Source: Clarireedia homoeocarpa
Lineage: Eukaryota > Ascomycota > Leotiomycetes > Helotiales > Rutstroemiaceae
Direction: 5' to 3'
NCBI GenBank assembly: GCA_001465935.1
Contig: LNKV01000037.1
Coordinates: forward strand, 248,001 to 312,000
DNA length: 64,000 nt
Shown piece by piece: positions 45,916-58,354 of the stretch. Numbering within the stretch: position 1 is the first letter of the stretch; each line of letters starts with the position of its first letter. The notes beneath the pieces are model-generated. The model made no database searches. It was not told the DNA's origin and worked only from the letters and a program-made list of their open reading frames with translations. The position numbers and the translations under genes are program-made.

Positions 45916-48900
45916 ATGTCTGGATATCCGACAGGACCTGGTGGTGACGGCACCAACAATGGTTTGGAAAGTCTATTTGCTCAGCTTCGTCAGCAAAAAT
46001 CGAACAATCCAGAGTCTAGTTACAACTATTACAACCATAGCAATAATAACAGCGGCTATTTTGGTCAAGGTCAACAGTTGCCTCCTCATTACCAGCAGCC
46101 TTCCGTTTCCTCGTCACTTCCTCCTACGCCGCAACATGTTCAGCCGCCTCATCATAACTCTACTATCTTGAGCCCGGCCGAGCAGTCCCAGGTGCAAATC
46201 CAGCCCCGCGTTCCCAATCCCGTGGGTACTTCGTCGAACACGGAGCGTACGTCAAGCTTGCTTAATTTGTTGAAGTTCAGCCAGCCTTCTGCTAGCAAAC
46301 CAAACAATCAGGCAGCACCAATCGGCACACCACTACCTCCTTCGCGTGAGTCGTCCATGAACTTCGGTGGAAGCTCCGATGTTCTTGGTCAACTCAGCGG
46401 TGGTAGCCGTGGTGGCTCCGATTTGCTTGCTGCTCTCATGGGAGGTTCACAACAGAAGCCGGCATCTGTACACCAAGCAAGTCCGCAATTTGCCACTGCT
46501 ACTCAATCCCAGCCACCTCCCGCCTTTGCGGCTTCGAGCTCTCCTGCGCCCGATACTCAAGCATATCTACTTCGTCTTCTCAACCAACCAAAACCACCAC
46601 AAACCGGCGACGAATCACCGCCAGCCAAGACTGAAAAGGTCTTGACTCCCCCAAGCAAGGCTAGCTCTATCGATGACGTTGGTGATTTGGCACAAACCTT
46701 GGAGGAGACGTCTCTTGAGGTGAGCTTAATGGGCCAGTCGGCTTTCGAGGGTCACCTTGGGAAACCATTTGGCAAGGAAAACGCACAAGAAGTTGCCCCG
46801 CAGACACAGGTGAAGAGCAATCCTGGCATGTTCACGTACACCAATCCTTTTGAGGAATTGGCAGCTTCTTCTCCACGCAACCGCACACCAAAGGGCAACG
46901 CACCTGCACCTTCCAGCTCCAATCTGAATGCGCCCACGTTCCAAATCTTGAAGCGTCATGATTCGACTGATAACAAGCGCAAGATGGATGAGAGAAGTGT
47001 CGCTGGTAGCCCAGCCCAGGCATTTTCCAAGCGTAAGATTGGCTCCCCGGCTGTTTCTTCTGGTCCTCCTACGCCACTACCTGATGGCCGCACTCAATTG
47101 GAGGCTCTTATCGGTATTGGGGCTCCAGCACCAAGCTCGGAGAACAAGGAGACTGTTAGCCATGCACTTAGCGAGGTTGGCGACACAGTCGACCAACAGG
47201 TTCAAGAAGCTCTAGCTCGCGCTGAGAAGGAACAGACCCAGGCTACGATCGAGAAAGACCTTCTCGATATGCTTGCTGCCAAGACTGAAGCCGAGTTTGA
47301 GGATAAAGCTCAGACTGCCGCCAAAGCAATCAAGAAGGAGCTTGACAAGGACGCCACTATCCTCAACGATCTGCCTACTCCGGTTGCCGAGGAAGTCAAA
47401 GAAATCATTGACGATGCTGCACATGGCCACATTGCAGACAGCTGGGAGAGTGCTGATGCTGATGAGGGTTCTGCTAAGAAAGAAGACGATGATGTTATCA
47501 GAGTCTATAACTTCCCGATGAAGCCTTGGACTTCGATCACTATCAAGGACTGGGAGGGAGCACGCCCTTCTTTCCGGGACGAAGCCATTATGGATATTGC
47601 GCGTCTCAAGAAGGAGTTTGACCAGATTGATCGCACTCTTGTTACAGCATCGGAGAACTTTATCGTCTACGGCATGTCGAAGAATGGTGGCATTCGCATC
47701 ATCAAGCAAGCCGACGGCAAAGATACTCGACTCTTCACTGAAACGCACGACCGTATCTTCAATGTTTCGATCTCTCGTTCAGCAGCTGATTTGAAAGAGG
47801 CTATCATTGGTACTGGTATTAGCGGCACAGTTTACTGGGCTGTTATCAAGGATGGAGAGGGTGATTTCATTGAGGAAAGCCATCCTGAAATGCATGGTTT
47901 TGCTCTGCCTCCCATTCAGACTCCAGACAATGAGTCAGCTGGTGGTGTTCTCAAGACTAGGGCTAGAAAGAGCTCAAACCATCCAGAGTTCTTTGCTGTC
48001 GGGCGCGGAAAGTCTATTCAAATCATCTACCCATCTGTTATCATGAAGAATTCTTTCCTGAAACATGGAAAGGAACGCATCGTTGATACGGATCGCTACC
48101 TTGCTCATAGATCTCTCAAGGTCAATACTGGCAAGGCTGGCAAAGATTTCACATTCAGTGAGGATGATTCTACGATTGTATCCCTCGACAAGGCTGGACG
48201 AGTCAAGTTTTGGGATGTTCGAGCTCTTACGCAAATTCCAGCGGATGAGCTTCATCAAAAGGCACCACCAGTTGAGATTAAAGAGCCTCTTATGACTCTG
48301 ATCACTACACCTGCAACCGAAAAGTCATGGCCCACTTCGGTTTTGTTTGTTGACAAACTTCGCCCGTACCAAAAGGGTGGACCTTTGCGTTACATGATTG
48401 TTGGTATGAAGCAAAATCACACTTTGCAATTGTGGGATCTCGCATTGGGTAAGCCTGTTCAAGAAATTCACTTGCCGCATAGCAAGGAATCAGATGCCGT
48501 ATGCAGTGTCTTGTATCACGCCGCTAGTGGTATTATTGTTGTGGGCCATCCCACTCGAAACTCGATCTACTTCCTCCATTTGTCGGCCCCCAAGTACAAC
48601 TTGCCTCGTACCACCACTCAAGCCGAGTTTGTCGAAAAGCTTGCGAACCGCGATCCAAGTGTTCCTAAGCCAGAATCTACTGCTGTTGTTAGTGGTATGA
48701 GGGAATATTCATTCGCAAGTAAAGGAAGCCTCAGAAGTTTGGATATCCTTCCAAGCTCTGCTACAGCTCCTACCTACGGAGAGCCAACCACTTTGTTCGA
48801 GTTGTATGCTATGCACTCGAAGGGTGTCACTTGTCTCAATATCAAGCAAGCCGATCTAGGCTGGACTAACGACAACAAGGTTATCTCACCTCTTATCGCT

Positions 48901-50744
48901 GATAAGGTTGGTGCCGTCACCATTGATTCTTTGAAAGAAATCACTCCCGCTCCCGCAACACCTTCCGAGGCAGGTGAGCCAGTCCCGACTGCAATCCCAA
49001 CACCTACTCGCATCGTTCAGCGCCCTGCTGCTAAGGAAGCTGCACCAAAAGAGACAAAGAAGGTTCAAGCAGAAGCTTCTAGCTCTGCTCCGAAAGCTGA
49101 AGAAAAGCTTGAGAAGAGAGAGATCCCGATCGCCATCACCAACGGTGGATCGGCGGGCGCTAGCGGAGCCGACAAGGTTGAAAAGAAGAAGCAGCGACGA
49201 AAGGCCAATTCTTCTGCCGAAGCTCCCAGCACAACACCAACTCCACAGCCTAAAAATACCACAAGTGATATCACTTCAGCTTCTCGCAACGGTAGTGCTT
49301 CTCGCGCAAATATGAATACCATTCCGGATGTTGGAAGCGCTCCAAGCTTCTCAGGGTCCGATCTATCCGAAGGTGCTCTCAAGGACATTGAAGGTCGCAT
49401 CTCTAGCGAGGTCAAGAAATTGTTTAGCGCATCATTCACTGCTTTGGACCAAAAAATCAAGGAAGACAGACGTACCGAGGCTGCGGTATCGGACGCCAAG
49501 CAAGAATCCATTCTTCGTCTTGTTTCTTCCACTTTGACTGGCAATATGGAAGATTCTCTCAAACGTGTTGTCAACGGAGCTCTCGACAACTCTATCATCC
49601 CGATGATCAGTGATGTCACCATCAAATCTGTCAACGATTTGGTTGGACCTAAGCTTTCTACTCATTTGAGTCAGACTCTACCGAAAGAGTTGCACAAGGC
49701 TCTTCCTGATGCGGTTGGCAAGGCTTTGCAGCAACCTCAACTTCTCAAGTTAATGTCGGAGACCTTGGCCAAGAGTGTTTCTTTCCGTTTCGAAGAGCAC
49801 TTTGCTACTCTTTTGAATAACAATGTCACTCCTGCTTTCACTCAATTGGCTGTCACCACTGCTCAGCGGGTTGCAGCCGATGTTCATCGCCAAGCACAAG
49901 AGCAGATTAGTACTATCGAGCGACAACGTCATGCAGATAGCATCAAGATTGAGCAGTTGACTCAACTTGTCACTGGTCTCACCGAAACTGTCAGTTCTAT
50001 GGCGGCAACACAATCAGAGTTCCAGGCCCAATTCTTACGTAGCCAGCATTCTAATGTTAGAGATCGTCAAGCTTCTTCTGTCTCGCACCATGCCAGCCCA
50101 CGCCCAGGCCATGGTCCTGCTCATGGGTCAAGCAGACCTTCTGTTTCTACTGCAATGACTGCTCCCATTGAACCTGAGAAGTCGGCCGAGGAATTGCAGT
50201 TCGACGAGATGTTCCGACAGATTGAAGAAATGATGAAAGAGGGCAAGTACGAAGATGCTGTTGTTCGTTGGTTGCAAACTGGTAGAGAGCAGGAATTCTT
50301 TGCAAGATACTTCTGCAGATTCTCTCCAAAATTCATCCAAGAGCTCAGTCCTCTTTTACTTCTTTCTCTTGGTGCTATCATCACTATGGAGTTGGCAGAT
50401 GAGTTGATGGAGCAGCGTCTTGCTTGGACTGAAACTATCTTGGGCTCATTCCAGCTTAAGATGGTTAATGGATATCTTGTAAGCAAAACTGTAGTCTTGG
50501 GTTGTGATTCGTTACTAACATTTTTCCCCCCCCCCAGGATGACCAAGTCGCCGATCTTGTTCCTAAGATTATGAATATTTATATTCAACGTCTTGAGCAT
50601 CTCTTCATGCGCGTTACCAATGTCTCTCCTCAAGATATGCTTCTCAAGAAACTCTCTCAAATGGTCACCACCGCAAACCGCATTCTCGATCTTTACCGCG
50701 AGCGTATGTCTCCTCGCATGTCCTCTGGTCTCCGACTTGAGTGA
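45916..50744 (+). CDS. Enhancer of mRNA-decapping protein 4 (EDC4/Ge-1-like)
   Basis: Two exons (45916-50478, 50538-50744; intron 59 nt), 1589 residues. The N-terminal 350 residues are Gln/Asn/Pro/Ser-rich, including short helical leucine motifs (SLLNLLKFSQ, QAYLLRLLNQPK) like those that recruit decapping factors. A WD40 region spans roughly residues 540-1000 (DRYLAHRSLKVN, KFWDVRALTQIP, LQLWDLALGKP). An Ala/Lys/Ser-rich linker leads to a helical C-terminus (AVVRWLQTGREQEFFARYF..LAWTETILGSF), typical of the Ge-1 oligomerisation domain. EDC4 scaffolds Dcp2-Dcp1 in P-bodies; assignment is from this architecture. The only intron ends in a C10 run directly before its AG acceptor. Confidence 0.88.
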
Positions 50745-52349
50745 GAATGCCTGTGAAGAATTTCGAATACGAGATATCATTTCCAAAGACATTTTTCAAC
50801 TTCATCATCCGCGCGACTTTCGTCCTGGTTACTTGGCTTCCTTTTCTCATTTGGGCATCCTCTAGATTTCTAGTATGCTTATTCATTTTTCAGCATTGAA
50901 CTTTGTGTCCGGCCTTCTGAAAATTAGTATTGGCTTCTGAGATACTGGAATGTTCTCGGTTTTTGCTATCCTACGTTATCCTTCGATATCAGACAAATTC
51001 GGATTAACGGCTCATGTTCACGCCGCTTTACACCTTTAGTTTTCCACTTTCTTTAAATATCTTTTCTTTACGCAAAACTTTCAAAAAATACACGGTGGGA
51101 AAATTAATACTATCTTTGCTATTATGCATGAAAAAATTCTTCCAGCTGGTCAGACAGACGTTGGGTTATACGGGGACGCTTAAAAATCAACATAATTTCA
51201 TGACATGTATCAACTCTTGCGATACCATTACGATCGATACCATTTTGATTGAGGGCTTTCCGACCGGTCGGTGGGGTTTGGGGTTTGGGCTTATTTTCTC
51301 TTTCTTCGCAAATGAGATGATCGCATCAATGGTGGATGGGGATTTGGACATGCATGAGATGAGTCGAGATGATATGATATGATATGAATCTTTTTTTATT
51401 GGCCTGGTTTGCCTGTTTGGGCGATACCCATTACCGAGTTTTTAACGTTCAGCATGGAATGCAATGGAATGCGATGAAATGGCATGATATGAGATATCTT
51501 CATGATATGGAAATGGAAATGGATTTCGTATTGCATGCAAAAATGCATATTTAGCAGCACCTGCCGGCAGGGCAGGTCAATGGAAAAAAGAGCTTTGTTT
51601 GTATTTTAGACATGATACAATATCTACCTATCTGAGGAGGAAATGGGTGGGATGTTCGGATGGATGATAATGCATGCATTGATAGTATGGATTTTGTGTT
51701 TCTGTATATGTGTTTTACGTGATGTGACTGGATGTGATGTGACTGGATGTGATGTGATGTAGTCTGTTTGTTGCAAATGTAGAGAGTATCGACGAGGGGC
51801 AACTCAGTTTTTTTTTATAGTATGAGCTGTAACCTGTTGCTGCTGAGAAGAGAACGCTTGGGGAGGCTTGGTGGAATAGTTATATCAATCGAGAAAGGGC
51901 GAGAATGAAAGAGATTGGAATAGAAGATGTACATTCCCTTCCTTGCTTCCTTGCTTTGCTTCCTTCCCTCACACTCTCCTCAAACCCGAATCCAAAAAAA
52001 AAAAAAAAAAGGAAAGAAAAACACCTCGTATGTCTTAAAAGAAATATTATGTATATACATATAGACCTCCTATCTACTGTACCCATCCATCTATCTATCC
52101 GTTTGACCAGCCCCGCCGGTCCATCGGTTACATAGTTATTATACTGTCTGTGTGTCTGTGTGTCTGTCTACAGTATCCATTTCTCACACTTCCCTCCCTC
52201 CCCGACTTGGAGCTAGCTACCCCTCCAAATCTTAGCTCTCCAAGTCTTACTGAAAACATGAAAACGATGAAATCGTGAGATGAAACAAAATAAAATAAAG
52301 TGAAATCATGATGAAATCAGAAAATAAAAGTTCCAACGACTACTACTTA
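50745..52349. other. Convergent spacer, EDC4 and aminopeptidase
   Basis: 3' flanking DNA of both genes. Imperfect GATATGAT/GCAATGGAATG-type repeats (about 51360-51530), GTGATGTGACTGGAT units (about 51719-51760) and an A17 run near 51995. An open frame at 51014-51382 (+) shows no domain. Confidence 0.55.
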
Positions 52350-55263
52350 CTACTCCCAAAACCCATTATCCACCAGCCATTTCTCCAACTCCGCTGCGTC
52401 TCTTTCTGTCCATAGCGCTTTCGTCTTAATATCGTCCTTGACTTGTTGCAGCATCATGTCGAAGCCCTAAGTATTCAACGAGTTAGCGCATAGGTTGTTA
52501 GGATTCCAAAACCGCTTGATAAGAAAAATCAAAATCAAAATCAAGAAACGAAAGTAGTCTGATAAATATTAAATATTTGAAAGTAGTTAATCCCCCCCCC
52601 CAATATATATATATATATAAGTAAAAATTCAAACATACCTCACAATCCCTCCTTCCAAAAAACACCTCCACCTCCCTCAACTGCTCCCCCGTCGCCAACC
52701 CTTCCAACCCCGTCTTCACAAACCCCGCGCCCGAAATTCCCTGTGGCCCCGCCATCAGCTCCTCCCAATGCTTGCGCATCCATGCCCACACGGCCACGAC
52801 GCCCTCTGCATGTGATTGCAGCGACGCCAGAATCGTCAGCTGCTCGCGTTTCGACAGCGCCATCGAGCGGTCCGTGTACAGCGCGAGAGTGCGCTGCATG
52901 TGTGCGGGGATGGAAGCGTGGCCTAGCGCGTTGAGGATATCGCTGCGGAGCTCGGGGTGAGTGGTCTGCTGGAGGATGGTATAGAGGATGCCGTAGGGAG
53001 TGGTGAGGCGGGAGTGCGGGAGGTAGGCAGGGAAGACAGCGATGGTGGGGAGATGGACGATTTCGTGAGCGTCTTCGAGAACGATGTCGAAGACGGTTTT
53101 GCGGAGGTTGGGGTCGATGGGTGTGGAGTCTTTGACGTAAGATTCGAAGTAGGTGTGTGCGGCGGCGCGGGTTCGGGGGAGCGAGGAAGCGGCTGCGAAG
53201 AGGAGACTGTAGGTGAGATCGTCGTCGAGGGATTCTTCTTTGTTGAGGTCCCAGGACTCGTCCCAGAAATCGTCAGAGAGATGGGAGGAGAGGAGATGGA
53301 CTTGGAAGCGCTCGAGGCTGCGGTTGATCTTTGCGTTGGAGAAAAGGAATGCCTTTTGAATGGTGCGGATGGAATAGATGATTTGGCGCCAGACGAAGAA
53401 GTTGTTTTCATGGCGGAAATGGTTGAGGAAGTGAAGGAAATCAGAGATCGTGCCCGGTCCTGTGCCAGAAATTGTGAGGGCGAGGAAGTCGGAGATGAGG
53501 TTTACTTTATCCGCGGGAGAAAGTAGGCTCGAATTGCTTTGCTGAAGCAGTTGGCTGAAGTTATGGTATCTTTCGAGAGGATACGATACTCTGTATAGAG
53601 CAGCGGAATTCGCGTTGAGTTTGTAGAAGTCAAGAGACATTGAAAATTTATGCTCACGTTTTTGGAAGAACATCTCAGTCTCGTGTCCAGCCGTCGATCT
53701 TGCCATGAGAAATACGGGCCACACCGCTTGATCGTCCTTGGAGTCTGGCTTGGTGTTTTGTAGAAATCGATGTTGCACCACACTGATGCTGCTCAATTCC
53801 GGATCTTCCTCCACGTCGAGAACTGGATAACCGGTAGTTCTTGTCCACGGAGCCATGATCGCTCGCACGTCAATGCCACTTGAATCAGTCAGGGAGTCCC
53901 AAAGATCTTCAGTAGTTGCGTTTCCATAAGTGTGTCTTCGGAGATGGAGCCGAACTCCTTTGATGAAAGTTTCAACGCCTAGGATACTTGAGAGCATTCT
54001 GAGTATCGCGCATCCTTTATAATATGTAATTGCGTCAAATATCTGATTTGCTTGACCGGGACTGTTGACTGGGACTTCAATTGGGTGGCTGTGGAAATTA
54101 GAGTCGAGGTGTAGTGCTTCTTGATGACCCTGTGTCCGAAAGTTCAATGGATCGGACGTTACGAATCGGTCCCATGCATGCCATTTCGGAAACATATTTT
54201 CCAAAGCATTGTAAGTTGCCCACTCAGCAAATGCTTCATTCAACCAAGTCGAGTCCCACCATTGCAGAGTCACAATATTTCCAAACCATTGATGGGCAAG
54301 TTCATGGACAATGGTTTCTGCAGCTGCTTGTCTACTTTCTGCAGAAGCATCGTGGCCGACAAAGAGATATCTATGGTCGTATATCACGCATCCCCAGTTC
54401 TCCATTGCTCCTGTATGGCCTGGGATGGCTGCCATATCAAGTTTTGGCAAAGGATACTCTATACCAAAGGTGCGTTCGTGATCTTCCATGGCTTGGGCCG
54501 CTATTTGCAAGGCGAAAAAACAGTTGTCAATATTTTGATTTTCAGGGGCGTAGATTCTTACAGGCACTCTGAAGCTGTTGGTCTCTATCCAGTCAAACTT
54601 TCCAACGACAAATGCAATGAGATAGGTTGACATAGGGGGCGTCGTGTTGAATGTGGTCAGCTTTTTAATTCCCAAAGGTTCCAGCTCTTTCTCGCTCAAA
54701 ATATCCATATTTCCCACACAGACTAACTCATCATCCGTAATGAGTGACACAGAAAAGGTGGCTTTGGCTGCGGGTTCGTCGACGCAAGGCAGTAGTCTCC
54801 GAGCACCTGTTGGTTGCATCTGTGTGGAGGCTATCCAGCTTGTGTTTCCACGTTTATCCTTGAATGAGCTTCTATATAGGCCTACAGCAGAATCGCGTTC
54901 ATTGACTCGCCCCATGTAGTGTAGTTCAAGGCGAAACTTCCCACCAGGAAAGATACCTAATTCTTTTGGGAGACTAATCAGGATTGTTTGTCTCAAAGCA
55001 TCGTAACTAATACTGTCAATTGCAAATCGTTCTCCTGATGGCATTACTAGATTGGACAATCTGATATCTAGATCGACGGCGTGCAAGGCAATAGATTCGG
55101 TGTATGAAGCGACATCGAAGTCAATAAAAACCATTGCCTCGAACTGCGCATTTTCTAGATCGGGAATGACCTGAAGCTCGTAGTGAGTTGGCTTCACGTT
55201 CTTTGGCAAAAATGAGTCCCCTGAGCTTTGCCCAGTAAATGCGTTATGCTGCTCACGAGTCAT
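52350..55263 (-). CDS. M1-family zinc aminopeptidase (Ape2/puromycin-sensitive type)
   Basis: Two exons (55263-52639 and 52466-52350; intron 172 nt), 913 residues, full length for the family. The exopeptidase motif GAMEN precedes the zinc-binding HELAH (His320, His324) with catalytic Glu321, and the third ligand Glu343 lies in WLNEAFAEW. The N-terminal beta domain and the C-terminal ERAP1-like helical domain are complete. The short last exon supplies the expected C-terminal helices (ALWTERDAAELEKWL). The enzyme removes N-terminal residues from peptides in the cytosol or secretory space. The start is the first in-frame ATG. The frame stays open upstream with a basic, Arg-rich sequence but no ATG, so an alternative targeted form from an upstream exon is possible. 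The intron holds C10 next to a TA repeat. Confidence 0.92.
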
Positions 55264-58200
55264 TGTGATGAAATGAGTTGGTCCAATTGATCGGGATGCA
55301 CGCTGATGACTTCGCAGCCGTTGTGTCAATCGAGTGCAACGGAAAATTTTTCGATTGCAAACGAGAAGTAGTGTTTGGAAGTACAACCTCGAAACGTAAC
55401 AGTAAAGCGAAAGGCAATGTTGACAGAGGACGAACGAAATTTTGGCTATTCATCTCCCTGCGTGCTGATATTGCTGCCTGTTCTGTTTGCGATACGTGGA
55501 TGCGTCGTAAACAACCCCCAATAAGGTGTTAGAAGTCGGATACCACGCACTGCTTGTTCACCGTTGAAGCTGGATACTCAGATTTGGGAGGGGGCAAACT
55601 TTTCTATTTCGCATATGTCTCTGGTGGTAATTATGAAGATCGAAACGTTACCATTCGCCTCGGGGAGTAAGATAGGTGGGGGGTTTCCTTCAATGACAAC
55701 ATAATCCGGTAGTGCCGACTGCAACCCCATCATTATCCCTGGCCGTCTGACGGTATTTTTGCCATGCCGGTGCATGCATTTCTCGAGAAGAATGGTGCGG
55801 AAGCAATGAAATGACAAAGCTTCGGTTTCCCCGGTTTGTCGTCGCGTCGCAAAGCGGGTTGATAGTTGTCCGAGATGAAGATCTTGCAAAGGTCTCTTTC
55901 TCTCCCAACCAAATCGCGGGATGAATAATGCTCTTCGGACGTTTGATTGTTAGGGGACCGCTCATCCAGAATGTCCAAGACCTGTCTGAGCGATCAGCAA
56001 TAGCGAAGCTTTCAACTCGACTTCTTCAAAGCCCTCAGGCCAGGTCGGAAATCCACAAAGAAGCGCATCGTGGGTGGTGTTGTGCATATGTGTATGTACT
56101 TGTAGATATTCCCCATTGCTGGCTTCGGAGTTATCGGCATTAGAGCTTCGTATTTGAACTGCGATCGTCATGCCTAATTGCTGTTAACTGTTAAACCAAC
56201 ATCTAATCCTCAGTAATCATGATTTCAATGAAGTCTCAACATTTTGTGAGTCATACCGACGCAATATTTGCGATCCAAGCCCTTCCTGCCCACAAAATAT
56301 ACGGATCATAAGGATTTTGTGGTTGGTTTTATGTTGGTGTTATGTTGGTGTTATGCTGGAGTAGTCAGCGTTGCTGTTGCAGCCCGTCCGAATGCAATGC
56401 CGTGAGGTCTAATCTTTATCCCTTTCGAGAGGACGCGCACGAAGAAGGGTGCCTTGACCTTGGACCTGGGGACCGTCTCCCTTTTCGAAAAACAAAAGGA
56501 AAGAAAAAGCGCCTGACGAGATCAGTCACGGTGACGAGATCAATCACTGCGCCATACAACCTACCTATAGTTCGAGTCGACGGGCCCTGGCTACGAAGCA
56601 GTCGGATTTGAACGGAAGCTCCAGCGGAAGCTTCAACACCTTGTATGGACAGCTGACGATAGCAATCCATTGATTACTAGACGGCTTGCATTCCTCGTTC
56701 CTCGGTACCGGTACATCTGCCGGTATATCGCAAACGTTGCACCACCAAAGCGATAAGGTTTCTGGAACCATTAGCACTTGGCACTTAGCACTTATGACCA
56801 CGCATGCGAAGACCCAATCCAGACTCCGTACATGCGTCAAGACTTCTGCGCCACCAGCAACTTCTAGAAAACTGCAAGCACCAGCAACGACTAGGTGATG
56901 TGCGACTAGGACGAGTGGGGTTGACACACGGGGCTTTTTAACGACTGACATAATTAGCACAGCCTTATTTTAGTCGTGTGTCGGGAGGCTGCTATTTGTC
57001 AACCCATCAACCCCCTCCATCAACAACCTCAAATCACGTCGATTGCCAAAGCAACTATACTTTTGATCAACGATTGGCGAGGTTCTTCAACGTAGGCGGC
57101 GGCGTTGAACGGATCTTGGCGATATTCTTGCTATGCGTGGAACCGCAAACTACTTGCTTGGTTGCTAAGCTTTTCTAGTAAGGCGGCAGAAATATCGAAT
57201 GCGACAGGATACAGGATACAGGATATCCAAGCAAGTTGACCCGCAGATTTTATCCACCCCTCCCTAGTGAGGATCCCCCAAAGAAAATTCCCGAACAAAG
57301 TCTGGGAGCAGCAACTTACTGACCCTCTTCTTGCAGATTCTATGGACGCATATTGATTCCCCGAACCAAGCGCAATATATTCATTCAAGCCGGAGCCCAA
57401 ATAGTAATTTCGCCATATCGCGCGTCGGATCTCGGATAGTCCGTGGAGTGTTTGCAGTCGAATACACTAGCCTCATTTCCTGCGTCTTGCGCCTTTTATC
57501 TCTCGAGCCTTATCCTTATTCATAATCGTCGCATACTTCAAATCCCTCACTCAGTTGCTTATTCGAAGGTGAGAGTGCGACGTCATTGAGGCTATTCTCG
57601 CAGCTTCGGCTTTTTCCCTTGCCCGACTGCCGTCTTAACCGGAGGAACATCAGTAATACTCAGCGTTGTCTATTGCACCAAAGGTTGTGCCGATTGGGAC
57701 CGCGCGTGGATTTCATATTGGAGGTTTGGCAACGTTGCGTTGGATTGGGGTTGACCCTGGAATATTTGTCAGTACTGAGGTGGTCTAGAGGACTGTCCGG
57801 ACAGGACGCCCTTGTTGAATCTGAAATATTTCGGGGACATCATACGTGTGACTGAACGAATTTGCACATTGGCACAGTGGCTGAAGTCAAAGCTACAGTG
57901 GTCTGTTATTGTTATTGCAACTCAACAAAGGTCGGTGGCGATACTGGCGCACAAGGCATCATTTATACGTCAGATCTAGTGCAGTCAAACTGCTGCTCAG
58001 TGGACATAAGGCTGTTTGTCATCTGCATTATACTTCTAACTCCACCAGTTGTTCAGTGCGCACCAGGATTCGTACGTTAGTTCCCACAGGATAAGACCTG
58101 CTACACCTAGCGAGCTCGGGGGTTGATCTTCTGGGAGCGAGGACATCTTACCTCCTTCTGATATCGTTTCCATTGGTCGCTTCTTCAGCAGGACCGTCTT

Positions 58201-58354
58201 ACACCGACTCCTTAAAGGGTGGGAGATTGCTAAAGAGATCTATATTCGGACTGAGCCCCCCACATAAGAGTGCTGTTGTGTAAACCAGTGACTTAGGCTC
58301 AGCTCCTTTCTTCCCGGATTTTCTCTCTTTACAAATCAATAATAGTTTATCATC
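55264..58354. other. Spacer between aminopeptidase and transcription factor genes
   Basis: Three kilobases without a recognisable gene. It holds three copies of an imperfect GTTGGTGTTATG unit (about 56322-56360). Several open stretches occur but none has a domain. The final 100 bases (pyrimidine-rich, then ATCATC before the ATG) look like the 5' UTR of the regulator. Confidence 0.55.

Noticed and set aside
56560..56620. Possible minus-strand tRNA T-arm (GTTCAAATCC)
   Set aside because: No flanking stem pairs and no recognisable anticodon or acceptor arms.
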